Part shown: in pieces, positions 8,851-22,340 of the stretch
Layout of the letters: the number at the start of each line of letters is the position of its first letter
Numbering within the stretch: the first letter of the stretch is position 1
Made by a program: the position numbers and the translations under genes
The notes under the pieces: generated by a model
Told to the model about the DNA's origin: nothing
Databases searched by the model: none
What the model saw: the letters and a program-made list of their open reading frames with translations, nothing else
Assembly (NCBI RefSeq): GCF_012927445.1
Contig: NZ_JABBPD010000001.1
Location: 1-64,000, forward strand
DNA: 64,000 nucleotides
Origin: Rhodoferax sp.
GTDB taxonomy: Bacteria > Pseudomonadota > Gammaproteobacteria > Burkholderiales > Burkholderiaceae_C
Direction of reading: 5' to 3'

Positions 8851-8878
8851 GTAAGCCCGCGAAGTGCAAGAAAGCACG
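8851..8878 (+). repeat. 28-bp direct repeat, copy 2 (orphan tail of ankyrin gene)
   Basis: This repeats 5963-5990 with one substitution, and the similarity weakens after that. It lies in the non-coding gap 8741-8908, which otherwise shows nothing. It looks like the leftover 3' end of a second ankyrin gene or a recombination scar. Confidence 0.7.
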
Positions 8879-8908
8879 ATCGATCAGATACTGATGACTC
8901 AGTTATTT

Positions 8909-9784
8909 TTAGGTGGGAAATAGATCACGCACTCGGGCAAATGGCTGCCCAGTCTCTGCGGCCCGCCGCACCTTCCTATCCATGACGTGGTTAAGCGGTA
9001 TCTCACGGCTCAGCGTTTCGAAGAGGTCGAGGCCATCCATGCAGATCACACGTTTGCCACGACCGAACGCGACAAGGCCATCTTCGGTGAACCCGCTGTT
9101 GCTCACGAACAGGCCTCTCGCCCACGCCGCTTTTTGCTCAAGCTTGCCGTGGAAGGTATGAAGGTCCGCCACGCCTGTCGGAGCCGCCTGCCACTTGGCC
9201 TCCACCAAATAGATTTCGCCTTGGAGCACGAAGCTCCCGTCAATCTGCTCGCCTTTGAGCCGAAATGGCTCTCGGGCTTCAAGGCCAAACACATTGAATA
9301 GTTCGCGCAGCAAGGTTTCGAAGGCATATCCCCTCGCCTGCGGCGCGAGCTGTGTTAGCCCAATCAACTGGTCACGCAAAGCGAGAAGCTTGGAGCGATC
9401 AAACGCGGGCTTGGGCGGCTGACCCGTAGGCTGCGCAGTCTCGGGCTTGCCTTCCAGGCGATTGATCAATGACAGGAGCCGCCCCTGTGCGTTGCCGACG
9501 GTCTCGGCCTTGTCAATGTGCTGACGTTTGGCCTCGCGGTATTCCCAAAGAGCCCTTAGTGTTTGGACTACTGTCGGAACCTCGACCTTTTGCAGGAAGC
9601 AGCGAAGCCGCTTTCCCTTGGAAGTCCCGTTCTCCGCATAGACGGGATCGTCAATATCAACATTGAGCTCGTCGGCGAAGAACCGTGAAAAGCTTGGATT
9701 AGAAAAATCCAAGACGTAGCCGCCACCCATCTCGAACAACTCGTCAAGAAGGATGAAGTCGATGGCGCGGACGTTCGGTGCCAC
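8909..9784 (-). CDS. Mrr-like restriction endonuclease (PD-(D/E)XK), last gene of the defence cluster
   Basis: The start codon is GTG at 9784, sharing one base with the stop of the upstream gene (TAGTG). The product has 291 residues. The C-terminal half has the complete Mrr-type core: RGYAFETLLRELF helix with the first Glu, EQIDGSF with the Asp, then IYLVEAKWQ with the E-x-K, followed by a helix and ARGLFVSNSGFTEDGL. The N-terminal half is helical and may bind DNA or partners. It would be the DNA-cutting effector of the eight-gene cluster, complementing the methyltransferase. The nuclease call is firm; its target is unknown. Confidence 0.8.
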   Translation of the reverse strand: MAPNVRAIDFILLDELFEMGGGYVLDFSNPSFSRFFADELNVDIDDPVYAENGTSKGKRLRCFLQKVEVPTVVQTLRALWEYREAKRQHIDKAETVGNAQGRLLSLINRLEGKPETAQPTGQPPKPAFDRSKLLALRDQLIGLTQLAPQARGYAFETLLRELFNVFGLEAREPFRLKGEQIDGSFVLQGEIYLVEAKWQAAPTGVADLHTFHGKLEQKAAWARGLFVSNSGFTEDGLVAFGRGKRVICMDGLDLFETLSREIPLNHVMDRKVRRAAETGQPFARVRDLFPT

Positions 9785-10131
9785 TAGAATTCATCCACGG
9801 TTGTGCGCTTGGGAGGAGGCACGAACTCCTCGAACTCCCAGCCATCTTCCGTTCTAGCGCCTGTCGCGACACCATCGATCGAATCGTCGATGTCCATATC
9901 CTTGCAGCCGTTATAGACGTTGTAATCAGCCTCAAACGAGACATGAATAGTGGATTCGGTCATATCCACAGCCGTGACGCGAACCCCGTAAACCTGAGCT
10001 CGCTGATCAATGTGGGACACATCAATATCTAGCGCGCCTCTGAAATCGCTCTCCTCATCATCCACAAGTGACTGGAGAAGCTTCTCCATTTCCCGTAAGG
10101 TCGGCAATGCTTGAACTGTGATCCTGGCCAT
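9784..10131 (-). CDS. Small hypothetical protein in the defence cluster
   Basis: The 115-residue acidic product begins MARITVQALPTLREMEKLLQSL and contains a strand-rich centre with VYGVRVTAVDMTESTIHVSFEAD. It ends in a proline-rich tail (EEFVPPPKRTTVDEF). I do not recognise a family. It starts three bases after the previous stop (10134) and overlaps the nuclease start, so it belongs to the same transcript. The fixed position suggests a subunit or a modulator of the nuclease, but that is inference. Confidence 0.55.
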   Translation of the reverse strand: MARITVQALPTLREMEKLLQSLVDDEESDFRGALDIDVSHIDQRAQVYGVRVTAVDMTESTIHVSFEADYNVYNGCKDMDIDDSIDGVATGARTEDGWEFEEFVPPPKRTTVDEF

Positions 10132-10133
10132 GT

Positions 10134-10430
10134 TTACCCCATCTCGGCGTCGCGCAGGGAACGAGCCTCGGCGACTTTCATCTCGGATGACATTGTGTAA
10201 CTTGATACCACGCCACCTTCTGCTGTGCAGAACACCCAGGCGGGCGTGCCATCAAGGAAGCCATCATTAACAGTGCCCATCGGTCGGTTTCCCTTCACAA
10301 CGGCAAGTATCTCTTCAACGGAAATGCTCCGGGGAGCACTCTTGCCCAACACAGTCTCGCACTTCACAACACGGCGCGCGGCAAACGGGAACAACTCAGC
10401 CATTTCCTTGGCATCAATGTCAGACATCAT
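10134..10430 (-). CDS. Small hypothetical protein in the defence cluster
   Basis: The 98-residue product starts MMSDIDAKEMAELFPFAARRVVKCETVLG. It contains TPAWVFCTAEGGVVSSYTMSSEM and ends with a helix (KVAEARSLRDAEMG). No known domain is seen. The gene lies 43 bp after the DUF499 ATPase and 2 bp before the next small gene, within the same minus-strand run. Confidence 0.5.
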   Translation of the reverse strand: MMSDIDAKEMAELFPFAARRVVKCETVLGKSAPRSISVEEILAVVKGNRPMGTVNDGFLDGTPAWVFCTAEGGVVSSYTMSSEMKVAEARSLRDAEMG

Positions 10431-10473
10431 TTTCTTCTCCCATCAATCTATCGTTTTCGGCAAATCCGGCGCC

Positions 10474-13359
10474 TCAGTCCTCAAAAGACCTGTTCTTGAA
10501 TTTCAATTGATCGCAGTTCTCACGAACCGAGCGTTGAATTCCATCGTCAAAGCCAGAGCTCGACTCGGCCTCAATCTCAATGGAAATCTTGACCTTCACA
10601 TCGGGACGCTGCGCAAACAAAAGGATCACCTCCTCGGCCACATCGGAAAACTGCAACTTGGCCTTGACCGGATCGAGCTCGACCGTTCCGTAGAACATCC
10701 GTTTTTTGACCGACGGAGTGGGCGTCGTGGTCGTTGTGACGGCCCCTGTCCCTGCCGTTGCAGTCGAGGATGATCCGCCACCTGTCGAGGGACCAGATCC
10801 CTGCTGGCCCGGCGTGACGGTCGATCCGCCAGCGCTGGCTCCGCCAGCCGCTGCCTTTGCCGCCGCGTCTCGCTCGGCAGCCTCAGCCGCAAGCTTGGCC
10901 GCAAATTCCGCAGCCGTCTTGGGCTCGATCAGCAAGAGCGAGTCATCAAGGATCACCGAGGTGTTCTCGGCAAAATGGAAGCCTTGGTAGCGTCCATCCT
11001 GCTGACCATAAGCCAAACCGAAGAAATCTCGCGAGCTGGCACCCGCGCCAATAGTGTTGCGAAGTGTGTCAGCGTCACGCAGCCTTGGCAGATACAGATA
11101 ACAGCACGTCTTCTGCCACGCCTCGACGGCGCTAAGGGCTGCGATGTCGTCCTTCCAGAACCACGTCCTCATCATGTTCGACAAATGGATCGGCGACCAC
11201 TCGGCGATCAGTAGCTCATGCTCTTTGAGAATCTTCTCGATCTCCTCAGAGCGGTTAACGGCGGCAGGATTGACCTGGAAATGTTCCCACTGCAATTCGC
11301 CAATGCCCTTGCCGGGCTTGGCCTCCTGCATGGGCGCCAATAGCCACTTGTAGGTCTCGCGCACCATGCGACCCAGTCCATCATTGGCTGTATCGAGGCT
11401 GTGGGATGCTTGCTTGGCTTGGTGCTGATCGAGGTTGAGGCGCCCCTCCTTCACGTCGGCCACGATCGATTGCCACGCCAGAACTGAGCAAACTTGATCT
11501 TTGAGCCTGCTAATGCTGTCAGCATCAGGCGCAAGGAAGATCAAGCGGTTTTGCTTTTGCCGTGGCTGCTCGCCACGCTGCTTCAAGATTGCGAGAGCCG
11601 CTTCGGTCGCGGGGGCTTGAGCCGAGCGTCCAAATGTCGCCTCGGGCGGAAGAACAACGAGTCGCAACGACCAATCGTCTGGCACATCGGCGCTTCCAGT
11701 GAATACGTGGACGCCACTGAATACGCCAGGCGCGAAGCGCAGCTTCTCACGAATAAACGGATACACGTCCTCGCGCATGTTGAACCGGCGTTTACGGTCT
11801 TCCATTTCGCGGCGCAGATTCGGACGGATGTCGAACCAATAGCGGTTGTTGGCGCTATTGAGGTATTGCAGCTTGTCCACCAAAGCACGGATGCCGTCTT
11901 TGTAGTGGCCGAGCACTTGGCCAGGTTGAGCGCAGCCGAGCAACAAAGTTTCAAACTCGATGCCGCGATGGTGCTTGGCACCGCCCACGGCCCCAGCGTC
12001 TGGCGCGCTGCCCATAAACACCGCCCGCGCGATTCTGCGGCAAGCCAAAATCGATCCCAGCAACGGCTTTGAGTTGTCGAGCTCTGTCGTCAAAGCGCGC
12101 TCGCCATCAATGTCGCGTTCAAGAACGGGGTCCCAGCCCTGCGGAAGATAAAGGATTGCTTCGTTGCGAGTATTCGAGTCATAAAGCGGCAAGCTTCCGG
12201 ACTGGATCATCAAATCATTGTTGCCGTCAGTCCAAAGTCTGTGGATGACCGTAGCCATAAACTTCAAGACGCCGCGTGTGCGCTGGAAATTATCAAGCGA
12301 CGACCAATCTTCATAGAGCCGGTCGAACACTTCCGGGTGGATTGGATAGGCATGCTTCAACCTCTCCAAATAGTGACTATCCTGCGTTTCTGATGGAAAA
12401 TCGCCGCTATTGGCCGTGTAGAAGTCTGCGTAGGCCCGGCATACCTCATCAGCAGCCAGCTTGTCATTCACAGTGGCGAACAAGCGGCGGCGCACAATTT
12501 CAAACGCCTCTTCGGTCGCAACCGGCTTCCATAAGGCCTGCACGCGGCCAAAGTAATGCTCCAACGCCCGTAAAGACTTCACGCCCTGTTGGCTACCCGC
12601 TTCTCGGTCCGAGAACGGCAACGAAGCCAGAAGGATCGCAGTTGGAACGGCCTTTAAAGCCTCTGTTAGTGACTGGATAAATGAAAGCTGGGTGTCGTAT
12701 GTGCCCCCCGACAGGGTCTTGCCTTCTTCAAATTGCGACACATACCTGACCAACTCGTCCATCAAGATAATGCAAGGAGCGCGCGAAGCTATCAGGTCAG
12801 CGAGAACGCCCTTGCCTGGAGCTGTGCCGTTTTCATCTGCCTCACGCACCAAAGCGAAGGCCTCGTCGCCACCAAGTTGCCAGGCGAGCTCGCCCCAAAT
12901 GGTCTTGATCGTGACCTTGCCGCGCTTGCGAGGCTTGCTCGCCAAGTCCAGAAGGTCTACGCCATCCAGCACTGCAATATTGGCCTTGGGTAGCTCCTGG
13001 ATGCCTGCCGCATCGAGGATTGGAGAGATGCCTTGCAATTGGCTCGCGGGGAGCGTCCCCTTGGCCAAGTGATACACCGCAAGCAAAGTGTGGGTCTTGC
13101 CACCGCCAAACGCGGTTTGAAGCTGAATAACCGGATCGCCACCCTTGCCAGCCAATCGCTTGACCACAGAGTCCAGCAGCAACCGCATTCCCTCTGTAAT
13201 AAAGGTCCGCTGAAAGAATAGCGCTGGATCCTGATATTCATCAGTAGCCGTGCCTTGATGCACGCGCGAAATATCAGCGGCAAACTCAGCCTGCTGAAAG
13301 GTGCCTTTAAGCACATCTTCATGGGGGATGGCGACCTCGCGCCAAGGTTTAAGACTCAT
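10474..13359 (-). CDS. DUF499 family ATPase of an anti-phage system
   Basis: The 961-residue product opens with [21 protein letters not shown], the usual start of DUF499 proteins. The Walker A is [11 protein letters not shown] (about residue 85-95) and the Walker B is [11 protein letters not shown] (about 195-205). Regions typical of these large P-loop ATPases follow. A flexible Gly/Ser/Thr/Ala linker (about 840-885) separates a C-terminal domain beginning [14 protein letters not shown]499 proteins are regularly found with DUF1156 methyltransferases and Snf2-type helicases in defence islands and resemble BrxC-like AAA ATPases. It starts 12 bp after the methyltransferase gene, so the two are co-transcribed. 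Confidence 0.85.
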   Translation of the reverse strand: MSLKPWREVAIPHEDVLKGTFQQAEFAADISRVHQGTATDEYQDPALFFQRTFITEGMRLLLDSVVKRLAGKGGDPVIQLQTAFGGGKTHTLLAVYHLAKGTLPASQLQGISPILDAAGIQELPKANIAVLDGVDLLDLASKPRKRGKVTIKTIWGELAWQLGGDEAFALVREADENGTAPGKGVLADLIASRAPCIILMDELVRYVSQFEEGKTLSGGTYDTQLSFIQSLTEALKAVPTAILLASLPFSDREAGSQQGVKSLRALEHYFGRVQALWKPVATEEAFEIVRRRLFATVNDKLAADEVCRAYADFYTANSGDFPSETQDSHYLERLKHAYPIHPEVFDRLYEDWSSLDNFQRTRGVLKFMATVIHRLWTDGNNDLMIQSGSLPLYDSNTRNEAILYLPQGWDPVLERDIDGERALTTELDNSKPLLGSILACRRIARAVFMGSAPDAGAVGGAKHHRGIEFETLLLGCAQPGQVLGHYKDGIRALVDKLQYLNSANNRYWFDIRPNLRREMEDRKRRFNMREDVYPFIREKLRFAPGVFSGVHVFTGSADVPDDWSLRLVVLPPEATFGRSAQAPATEAALAILKQRGEQPRQKQNRLIFLAPDADSISRLKDQVCSVLAWQSIVADVKEGRLNLDQHQAKQASHSLDTANDGLGRMVRETYKWLLAPMQEAKPGKGIGELQWEHFQVNPAAVNRSEEIEKILKEHELLIAEWSPIHLSNMMRTWFWKDDIAALSAVEAWQKTCCYLYLPRLRDADTLRNTIGAGASSRDFFGLAYGQQDGRYQGFHFAENTSVILDDSLLLIEPKTAAEFAAKLAAEAAERDAAAKAAAGGASAGGSTVTPGQQGSGPSTGGGSSSTATAGTGAVTTTTTPTPSVKKRMFYGTVELDPVKAKLQFSDVAEEVILLFAQRPDVKVKISIEIEAESSSGFDDGIQRSVRENCDQLKFKNRSFED

Positions 13360-13371
13360 ATTATTCTTCCC

Positions 13372-16227
13372 TTAGATTTCAAGATTGGCTTGCGATCCGA
13401 AATGACCAGCTTCATGTGATGCAGCCTCGACACCTGTCCACGATGTGATCAGTTCGTTGTATGCCCTAGCATCTTCCGCCCAGTTTTTTCGCTCACACAA
13501 CGTATAGAGACGGTAAGCCAAATTTCGTATCGGTTCAGCTCGTTGAGGCATTCCTGCGAGAAGGGCTCCCGCAGCAGACTCCCCATCAGACCGAAGTGAT
13601 CTAATCATCTGATGCAGCGCCTCCCAAATTGGAGTTCGATTATCTTCACCAGGCGTCCACTCAGACGAATACTCAGCAGGCTTTAAAAGTCGGACACGGC
13701 CAGCGCCAGCCTCAACAACTCCGGCCTCCTTGACTCCATCGACTGAAGTGCCCTTGGCTCTTGCTAAAACGTCAGCCTTTCCAAACTCTCCCGAAGTCCA
13801 ACCTTGCTCATCAAACCAACTAAGACAGAACTGAGTGTCAGAATCAAAATCATCGGCTCCTTCTGTCAACATGCGGTTAATAAGCGTGAGTGCCATGTGG
13901 ACCGTCATTGGGCTGCCGTCTGCCTCAAGCACAGCAGAGTATTTTGAAAAAATTGCCATACCTGGCCCGATTACCGCCTGAGCCAAGTCAACGGGAGCGA
14001 CAGGGGAGACCCCCTCCGCCCCACCAATCATTACATCAACTGCTTCGGCCAACTCATCTTTCAATTCACGAATAAATTCGCGTCGCGAAATCGTCGGCGC
14101 TTCAATAGAACGCTTTTGGCAAACCAAAATGATGCTTGATGCAAGTGCATTCGCTCCAATTCCAATTGAACGGGCATCTCTCTCTGTTCGCATTGGCCAT
14201 GTTCCATTGATAGCAAAACCCGCACGGAGAACGGCCTCCAAGAATGTCTCCCATCCCGTGTTCCCAGTTCCAACATCGGTGGTGTCGGATTGTTTGAATG
14301 CGTAATAAATAGTTGTCGGAAAAGCAGGGTGCGCTTGCTCAGCTAACCGACTCATAGCCTCAGTCATACCATCGAGAAAAAACTTTTCAGCTTTCTCTTT
14401 TGTGCCATGTCGATAAGGTGTAGCTACTAGCTCATCCGCCTTCGGAACCGACATAGTCGCAAACAGCTCAGGAAATACAGGTCTCAATGCACGACGAAGC
14501 CACACATAGAAAAAATCAGATAGGTCCGCGTAACCAATGTTGTCGTAATAAGGCGGATCAGTCGAAACGACTTTATTTCTGCTGATAGTCTGGTGCTGTG
14601 CATTCGACTGAAAGACATGACCTATGCCAATGCTTGGCAAACCCTCCAAAGATCTCGTAATACCTTGAATGGAAACAACCAAATCGCCAGCAGCCTCTGC
14701 GAATGGGTTTGTCTCTGCATAGTCCCATACCATCGGAAGGGCCTGCCGACCAAAGGTAGTCTTTAGTTGATCGCGTGTTGAACTCCAGGCAACTAAGCTA
14801 CTGTTGTAGTCAGAAAGCTTGTCAACCGACATACCCAAGTAAACAGCCACCGTATCGGCGTATGCGGATGCGCCATGACCATCATCATTCAAGCCTACAC
14901 CATCATCGGACATTCCCGCCTTAATCGCGTCAGCTTTAACTTTGGCACGAGCATCTTGAACCAAGTCAGAAAACGTTGTCAAAGCTACGAGCTGTCTAGG
15001 AGTGAACAGGTCGCCGAAAGTAGTTAGTCCGTAGTTTGGAGTTTTGAAATCACGCGGATTGTCCGGAAGTTTAGTTTCCGGTTTCCATGATGGAGTGACT
15101 TGAACAGCAAGGGATTCCATTGTGGAAGTGGGCGATAGATAGAGTCGCCCTTGTTTTGTCTGCACAACGACAGCCATCAGTTTTTGGCCCATTCGTCCGG
15201 CCTTTCCTTCGGCACGAATATAGTTGTAATCAATAGGGACCCCAGATAAAACACAAAGAAATGCGTTGCGTTTACCTGCTGTCGTCCCAGCCTTGGCTGA
15301 CGCCGGTGGAGTGCCCGTTCTTACTTCAAACGAATATTTATCGCCAGAAACAATAGGTTGAACAAAATTGACTCTGCCTTCCTTGGTTGAAAGTATGAAC
15401 GTAGAAACCAACGGCACATCGACATGTCCATATGCTGGATTTGGACTTTTGACGGTTCGAGTCCATAGCCATGCAATAGCGGTCGCAGTGCCCCCTCCAT
15501 GCTCCTTCGGAAGGTCGATTAGTGGATAAAGGTGACCAATTTTTCTGAGAGCCTGATCTCGCATCCAAGCTCCGTAGCGCCGCACATCCTCAGCAAGCCC
15601 CTTTGCACGAGCCCAATCGTGTTCAATTTTTGTTTGCTTATCACTTGAATGAACTGGGCCAATGGGTGCCATTCCAGCAAATCGCGGCGGTATCTCGATC
15701 ATTGCTTTATTAATCAGCACAGCTACCGGATTTAAATCAGAGGCGAAACTTTCCAGACCAAGTCGTTGAGCCTCCAACGGTAGCGCTCCACCACCCGCAA
15801 ATGGGTCATGGAATGCAGGCAACTTGTCCGGATTGAAAAGCTCCGCAGCATCTGGATGACCTCGATTCAGCTCGCAAGTCTCCCGCCAGCTCTTCAATAT
15901 CTCTGCTTTCGCCTCGTTCAGCACTGACTCGTTATTCGAGTTCTCCCACTGAACAAGCTTGCGAATTATTTCAAAAAGTCGCTGCCGCTCGATCTTCGCT
16001 CGATCCTTGTTAACACCTCTTCCGAGATTGCGTTCATAACCTGGATCGTTGACCATTTGGGCAAAGAGAACCGCCCGAGCGGCGGCCAGAGGACGACGTG
16101 CCCACCAAAGGTGAAGGGTGGATGGATGACCGTGACGAATGGACTTCTCACGAGCCGCTGCTTCATTAATGTCATCCAGTGGCAATGCCACTTCGATGAG
16201 CTTTTTTGGTGTCTTTATTGGATACAT
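13372..16227 (-). CDS. DUF1156 domain DNA methyltransferase of an anti-phage system
   Basis: The 951-residue product begins with the DUF1156 region ([20 protein letters not shown], then [17 protein letters not shown]). Two methyltransferase motifs are plain: [20 protein letters not shown] (motif I, S-adenosylmethionine binding) at about residue 138-157, and STDPPYYDN (motif IV) at about 549-557. The DPPY form indicates an amino-group (N6-adenine or N4-cytosine) methyltransferase. The long insert between them may carry target recognition. It probably marks self DNA or is used in discrimination. Its start lies 2 bp after the stop of the DUF4145 gene. Confidence 0.85.
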   Translation of the reverse strand: MYPIKTPKKLIEVALPLDDINEAAAREKSIRHGHPSTLHLWWARRPLAAARAVLFAQMVNDPGYERNLGRGVNKDRAKIERQRLFEIIRKLVQWENSNNESVLNEAKAEILKSWRETCELNRGHPDAAELFNPDKLPAFHDPFAGGGALPLEAQRLGLESFASDLNPVAVLINKAMIEIPPRFAGMAPIGPVHSSDKQTKIEHDWARAKGLAEDVRRYGAWMRDQALRKIGHLYPLIDLPKEHGGGTATAIAWLWTRTVKSPNPAYGHVDVPLVSTFILSTKEGRVNFVQPIVSGDKYSFEVRTGTPPASAKAGTTAGKRNAFLCVLSGVPIDYNYIRAEGKAGRMGQKLMAVVVQTKQGRLYLSPTSTMESLAVQVTPSWKPETKLPDNPRDFKTPNYGLTTFGDLFTPRQLVALTTFSDLVQDARAKVKADAIKAGMSDDGVGLNDDGHGASAYADTVAVYLGMSVDKLSDYNSSLVAWSSTRDQLKTTFGRQALPMVWDYAETNPFAEAAGDLVVSIQGITRSLEGLPSIGIGHVFQSNAQHQTISRNKVVSTDPPYYDNIGYADLSDFFYVWLRRALRPVFPELFATMSVPKADELVATPYRHGTKEKAEKFFLDGMTEAMSRLAEQAHPAFPTTIYYAFKQSDTTDVGTGNTGWETFLEAVLRAGFAINGTWPMRTERDARSIGIGANALASSIILVCQKRSIEAPTISRREFIRELKDELAEAVDVMIGGAEGVSPVAPVDLAQAVIGPGMAIFSKYSAVLEADGSPMTVHMALTLINRMLTEGADDFDSDTQFCLSWFDEQGWTSGEFGKADVLARAKGTSVDGVKEAGVVEAGAGRVRLLKPAEYSSEWTPGEDNRTPIWEALHQMIRSLRSDGESAAGALLAGMPQRAEPIRNLAYRLYTLCERKNWAEDARAYNELITSWTGVEAASHEAGHFGSQANLEI

Positions 16228-16229
16228 GG

Positions 16230-16900
16230 TTAACTTTTCTTCTTGGCAACTCGCGGCTTGCGCGGTGGCGTTGATTTTTTGAGTGCTTGGGCTTGTTCAG
16301 CCAAAATCTCTGCGTGGATCATTCGTTCGACGATGTCGATCACGACATTCACGTCATCCGAAGACGGCTTGTGGCCGCGATGCGCTGATGCATGGCCAGC
16401 ATCGATTGCTGCCGCGATGATTTCCCGATCTCGATCGCTAATCAAGTCCTTCGAACCCAACTCATTGAGTCCCTTTGCGAAGTTATCTTGCTCACCAACC
16501 GAGCGCCGGATCACCGCATCAATCAAAGCTCTCGCACCCATCATGGCGAGGCGACGACTGTCTGCGTGCAGAGCCGCGTAGACCTCGTCAAGAATTTCAA
16601 CATACTCAGACGGAACTTCGAAACGATCGATCCAAGCCGGTTTTCGTCTCGATACTCGTGGTGGAAAGTAGGTCGCAGGGTTCGGCATGTCATGCGGATC
16701 ATCCTCGGAACACCAATCAACACGTTGAAGCGAGACTTCCTCACACCCGCGACACTGGATCACTTTCCACGTTGACCCTACGTCAACCGAGTATTGGTCA
16801 TCGTCATATGACCGGCGCCGCTCCGCCTTATGGACCACGTCATGTTTGGTTTCACGACCGCAGTCATTGCAGTGTGACCAGATCACTTTCGGTGCCGTGC

Positions 16901-16904
<4 letters not shown>
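16230..16904 (-). CDS. DUF4145-type protein with N-terminal zinc ribbon
   Basis: The 224-residue product has CNDCGRE near residue 12 and CRGCEE near residue 52, together a CxxC...CxxC zinc ribbon. A helical domain follows (about 95-210) with [19 protein letters not shown], typical of DUF4145, a HEPN-like domain often attached to restriction systems. The end is basic ([12 protein letters not shown]). Its ATG overlaps the helicase stop (16901-16904). It may be a nucleic-acid-binding or RNase-like accessory; no R-x4-6-H motif is obvious. Confidence 0.75.
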
Positions 16905-20443
<3,539 letters not shown>

Positions 20444-20477
20444 TCGTTGTTATCCCTGTTTTATTCTTGTTGTCAGC

Positions 20478-21341
20478 TCACGCGGTTGCCGCATCCGAAC
20501 TGGCATAACCTGGGGCGAGAGCCGCACTCTCGACGCCATACAAAGTCTGGGGATTGGCAAGCCACAAGTGGTGCGAACTCGCGTCAAGTCGGTGGTCAGG
20601 CGACGAGTCGATAGACCAGCGACGAAGAACGTATCCCGCCAAAGCCGCCCGCGACTTGATACGCAAAGAGCCATCGGTCATGCCGTAATCAGCCTCAACC
20701 GCCTTGGGCCAGGTCACGCCAGGATGGGGAACAAGCTCCAAGTCCACAATCCGCGCCCACTGCTCATCTGCTCCCAAGAGCTCGCGCTCCTGAACGTCGC
20801 CATCAATCTCCTGTGCTTTCGCGATCCGCGTCAGCACAAAATCTCCAAATCTTTGCTTGTCTCGGTCATACGCACGCACATGCCAACGCAATCCGTTGTC
20901 AGCCAGCGCCACCGGCACAATCTCGCGGCGCTTCTGGCCTGATGAAAGCGACAAGTAGCTCACCTTTAAAGCCTTCTTACTGCACAGCGCGCGAGTGACT
21001 GCCGCCAGAACTTCTAAGTCGGGCTTTACGAGGTTGCCAGGCCCTTCGCACGGGGCAGCCTGCTTCAATCCCAGATCGAGACCGTCACCGAACCCTTGCA
21101 ACAGCCACGAGAGCACTCGCTCATGGTGAAAACTGAAAACCGGCTTGAAGGTCGATGTCGGCCGGTAGCAACGAGATACCGGGTCATAGTCCAGATTGGC
21201 TGCCGCAAGTTCGCGATAGACGCTCAGGTCACGCGATGCCGCTGCGGGCTTGATTCCGAAGCGTGATTCGATGTCTCCGCGCCTGAGTTCGCCCATGAAG
21301 AACGCTCGCAATTCGAGAAAAGCGAGCCTCTCCCGCTGCAT
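20478..21341 (-). CDS. WYL-domain transcriptional regulator (BrxR/CapW-like)
   Basis: The start is placed at ATG 21341 (MQRERLAFLELRAFF), with GGAG nine bases upstream; a TTG at 21413 would add 24 residues. The N-terminal winged helix (LRRGDIESRFGIKPAAASRDL) is followed by a WYL domain (about residues 120-195: LKVSYLSLSSGQ...LRWHVRAYDR...FVLTRI) and a C-terminal WCX-type domain. Proteins of this build repress BREX, CBASS and other defence operons from inverted repeats in their own promoter. It is the first gene of the cluster and probably controls it. Confidence 0.85.
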   Translation of the reverse strand: MQRERLAFLELRAFFMGELRRGDIESRFGIKPAAASRDLSVYRELAAANLDYDPVSRCYRPTSTFKPVFSFHHERVLSWLLQGFGDGLDLGLKQAAPCEGPGNLVKPDLEVLAAVTRALCSKKALKVSYLSLSSGQKRREIVPVALADNGLRWHVRAYDRDKQRFGDFVLTRIAKAQEIDGDVQERELLGADEQWARIVDLELVPHPGVTWPKAVEADYGMTDGSLRIKSRAALAGYVLRRWSIDSSPDHRLDASSHHLWLANPQTLYGVESAALAPGYASSDAATA

Positions 21342-21413
21342 CTGCGATAACTCCGACTGCTTGGCTTTCAATCTTGTCTCCTGGGCTTCTGACTCGCGCG
21401 TGATAGCAAACAA

Positions 21414-21536
21414 CGCGCCAATTCAGCAGAGAATAACATGCGCATCATTTTGATACGGTATGCTCTACCTTATCCAAACAGGGAGCAGCCAAATAATGAG
21501 CTCGATAAAGCCTAAGGCGCCACAAGGGGTTCAACG
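21414..21536. promoter_or_regulatory. Divergent promoter region between WYL regulator and HipA-like gene
   Basis: This 123-bp gap (longer if the WYL gene starts at 21341) must carry promoters for both directions. On the plus strand TTGATA near 21450 is a plausible -35 element, but no good -10 follows at the ideal distance. No long inverted repeat stands out, so I cannot point to the WYL operator. Confidence 0.4.
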
Positions 21537-22340
21537 ATGAGCGTGCCCATCCTAGATTCCTCCGCATGGCGCGAATTCCGGAGCAAGCCAGCCAATGCGG
21601 GCATCAATGAAACGACGCACCTGGCCAAAATCGCTGACACGACTGGCAAGTTGCATGATTGTTTCGTGAAGCTGTTGCCTCTGGATGGTCCTGCGCTGCT
21701 GTGCGAAGCAATCGGCTGGCTGCTTGCCAGAAAAAGCGACGTAGCTTGCCCAGCTTTTGGCGCCATCGTCATGGTTCCGGTCCCTGAGTTGCGCAAATAC
21801 TGCCCGCTGCCGCCAAAATTCGATGGAATGGACTTTTGCCCCGCGTGGTGTAGTGAGATCGTCGCGGGAAAATCCGTCCGCCAAGTCCACAAAATGGTCT
21901 TTTTCATTGCCCGCAAGAACTGCCTGCGCAGTAAGGATGCCCGAAAGATCGCGGCATTCGATCAATGGAGCGACCTGAGAGACCGCAATTTTGGAAACGT
22001 CATCCGTTCGTCCAACGGCGGCTATGTCGCCATAGACCACGAATCCTTGCTCCATGACCTTCTTTGGGCTCCAACTGGCCGAGGCTTCGAAGAGCGCAGT
22101 CTCTTGGTTGAAGCTCGAAAAGCCCTGTCCGTCACCGACTTCCAACGATTTCAAATGGACATGGCCTCAGCTGCAAATGGCCATGCCCAAGCTCTGATTG
22201 ACGCCAAAGCAGACTTGGCGGACATCATTGCCAAAATAATTCCAGCCCACGCACCTGCCGCGACCCATGCGATCGTTCAAACGCTTGATAACCGCGCCCA
22301 GTCCGGATGGCTGTCCACAACACTGGGAGTCATCGCATGA
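21537..22340 (+). CDS. HipA-like kinase-fold protein
   Basis: The 267-residue product shows a small kinase fold: CFVKLLP with Lys45 in the position of the ATP-binding lysine, LLCEAIGWLLA as the conserved helix, then the catalytic segment FDQWSDLRDRNFGNVI (D149, N151) and YVAIDHES (D167), matching the D..DRN.GN and IDH motifs of HipA-like kinases. HipA relatives phosphorylate translation factors or act in anti-phage defence. The gene overlaps the next one by four bases and diverges from the WYL-led cluster. Confidence 0.7.
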   Translation: MSVPILDSSAWREFRSKPANAGINETTHLAKIADTTGKLHDCFVKLLPLDGPALLCEAIGWLLARKSDVACPAFGAIVMVPVPELRKYCPLPPKFDGMDFCPAWCSEIVAGKSVRQVHKMVFFIARKNCLRSKDARKIAAFDQWSDLRDRNFGNVIRSSNGGYVAIDHESLLHDLLWAPTGRGFEERSLLVEARKALSVTDFQRFQMDMASAANGHAQALIDAKADLADIIAKIIPAHAPAATHAIVQTLDNRAQSGWLSTTLGVIA

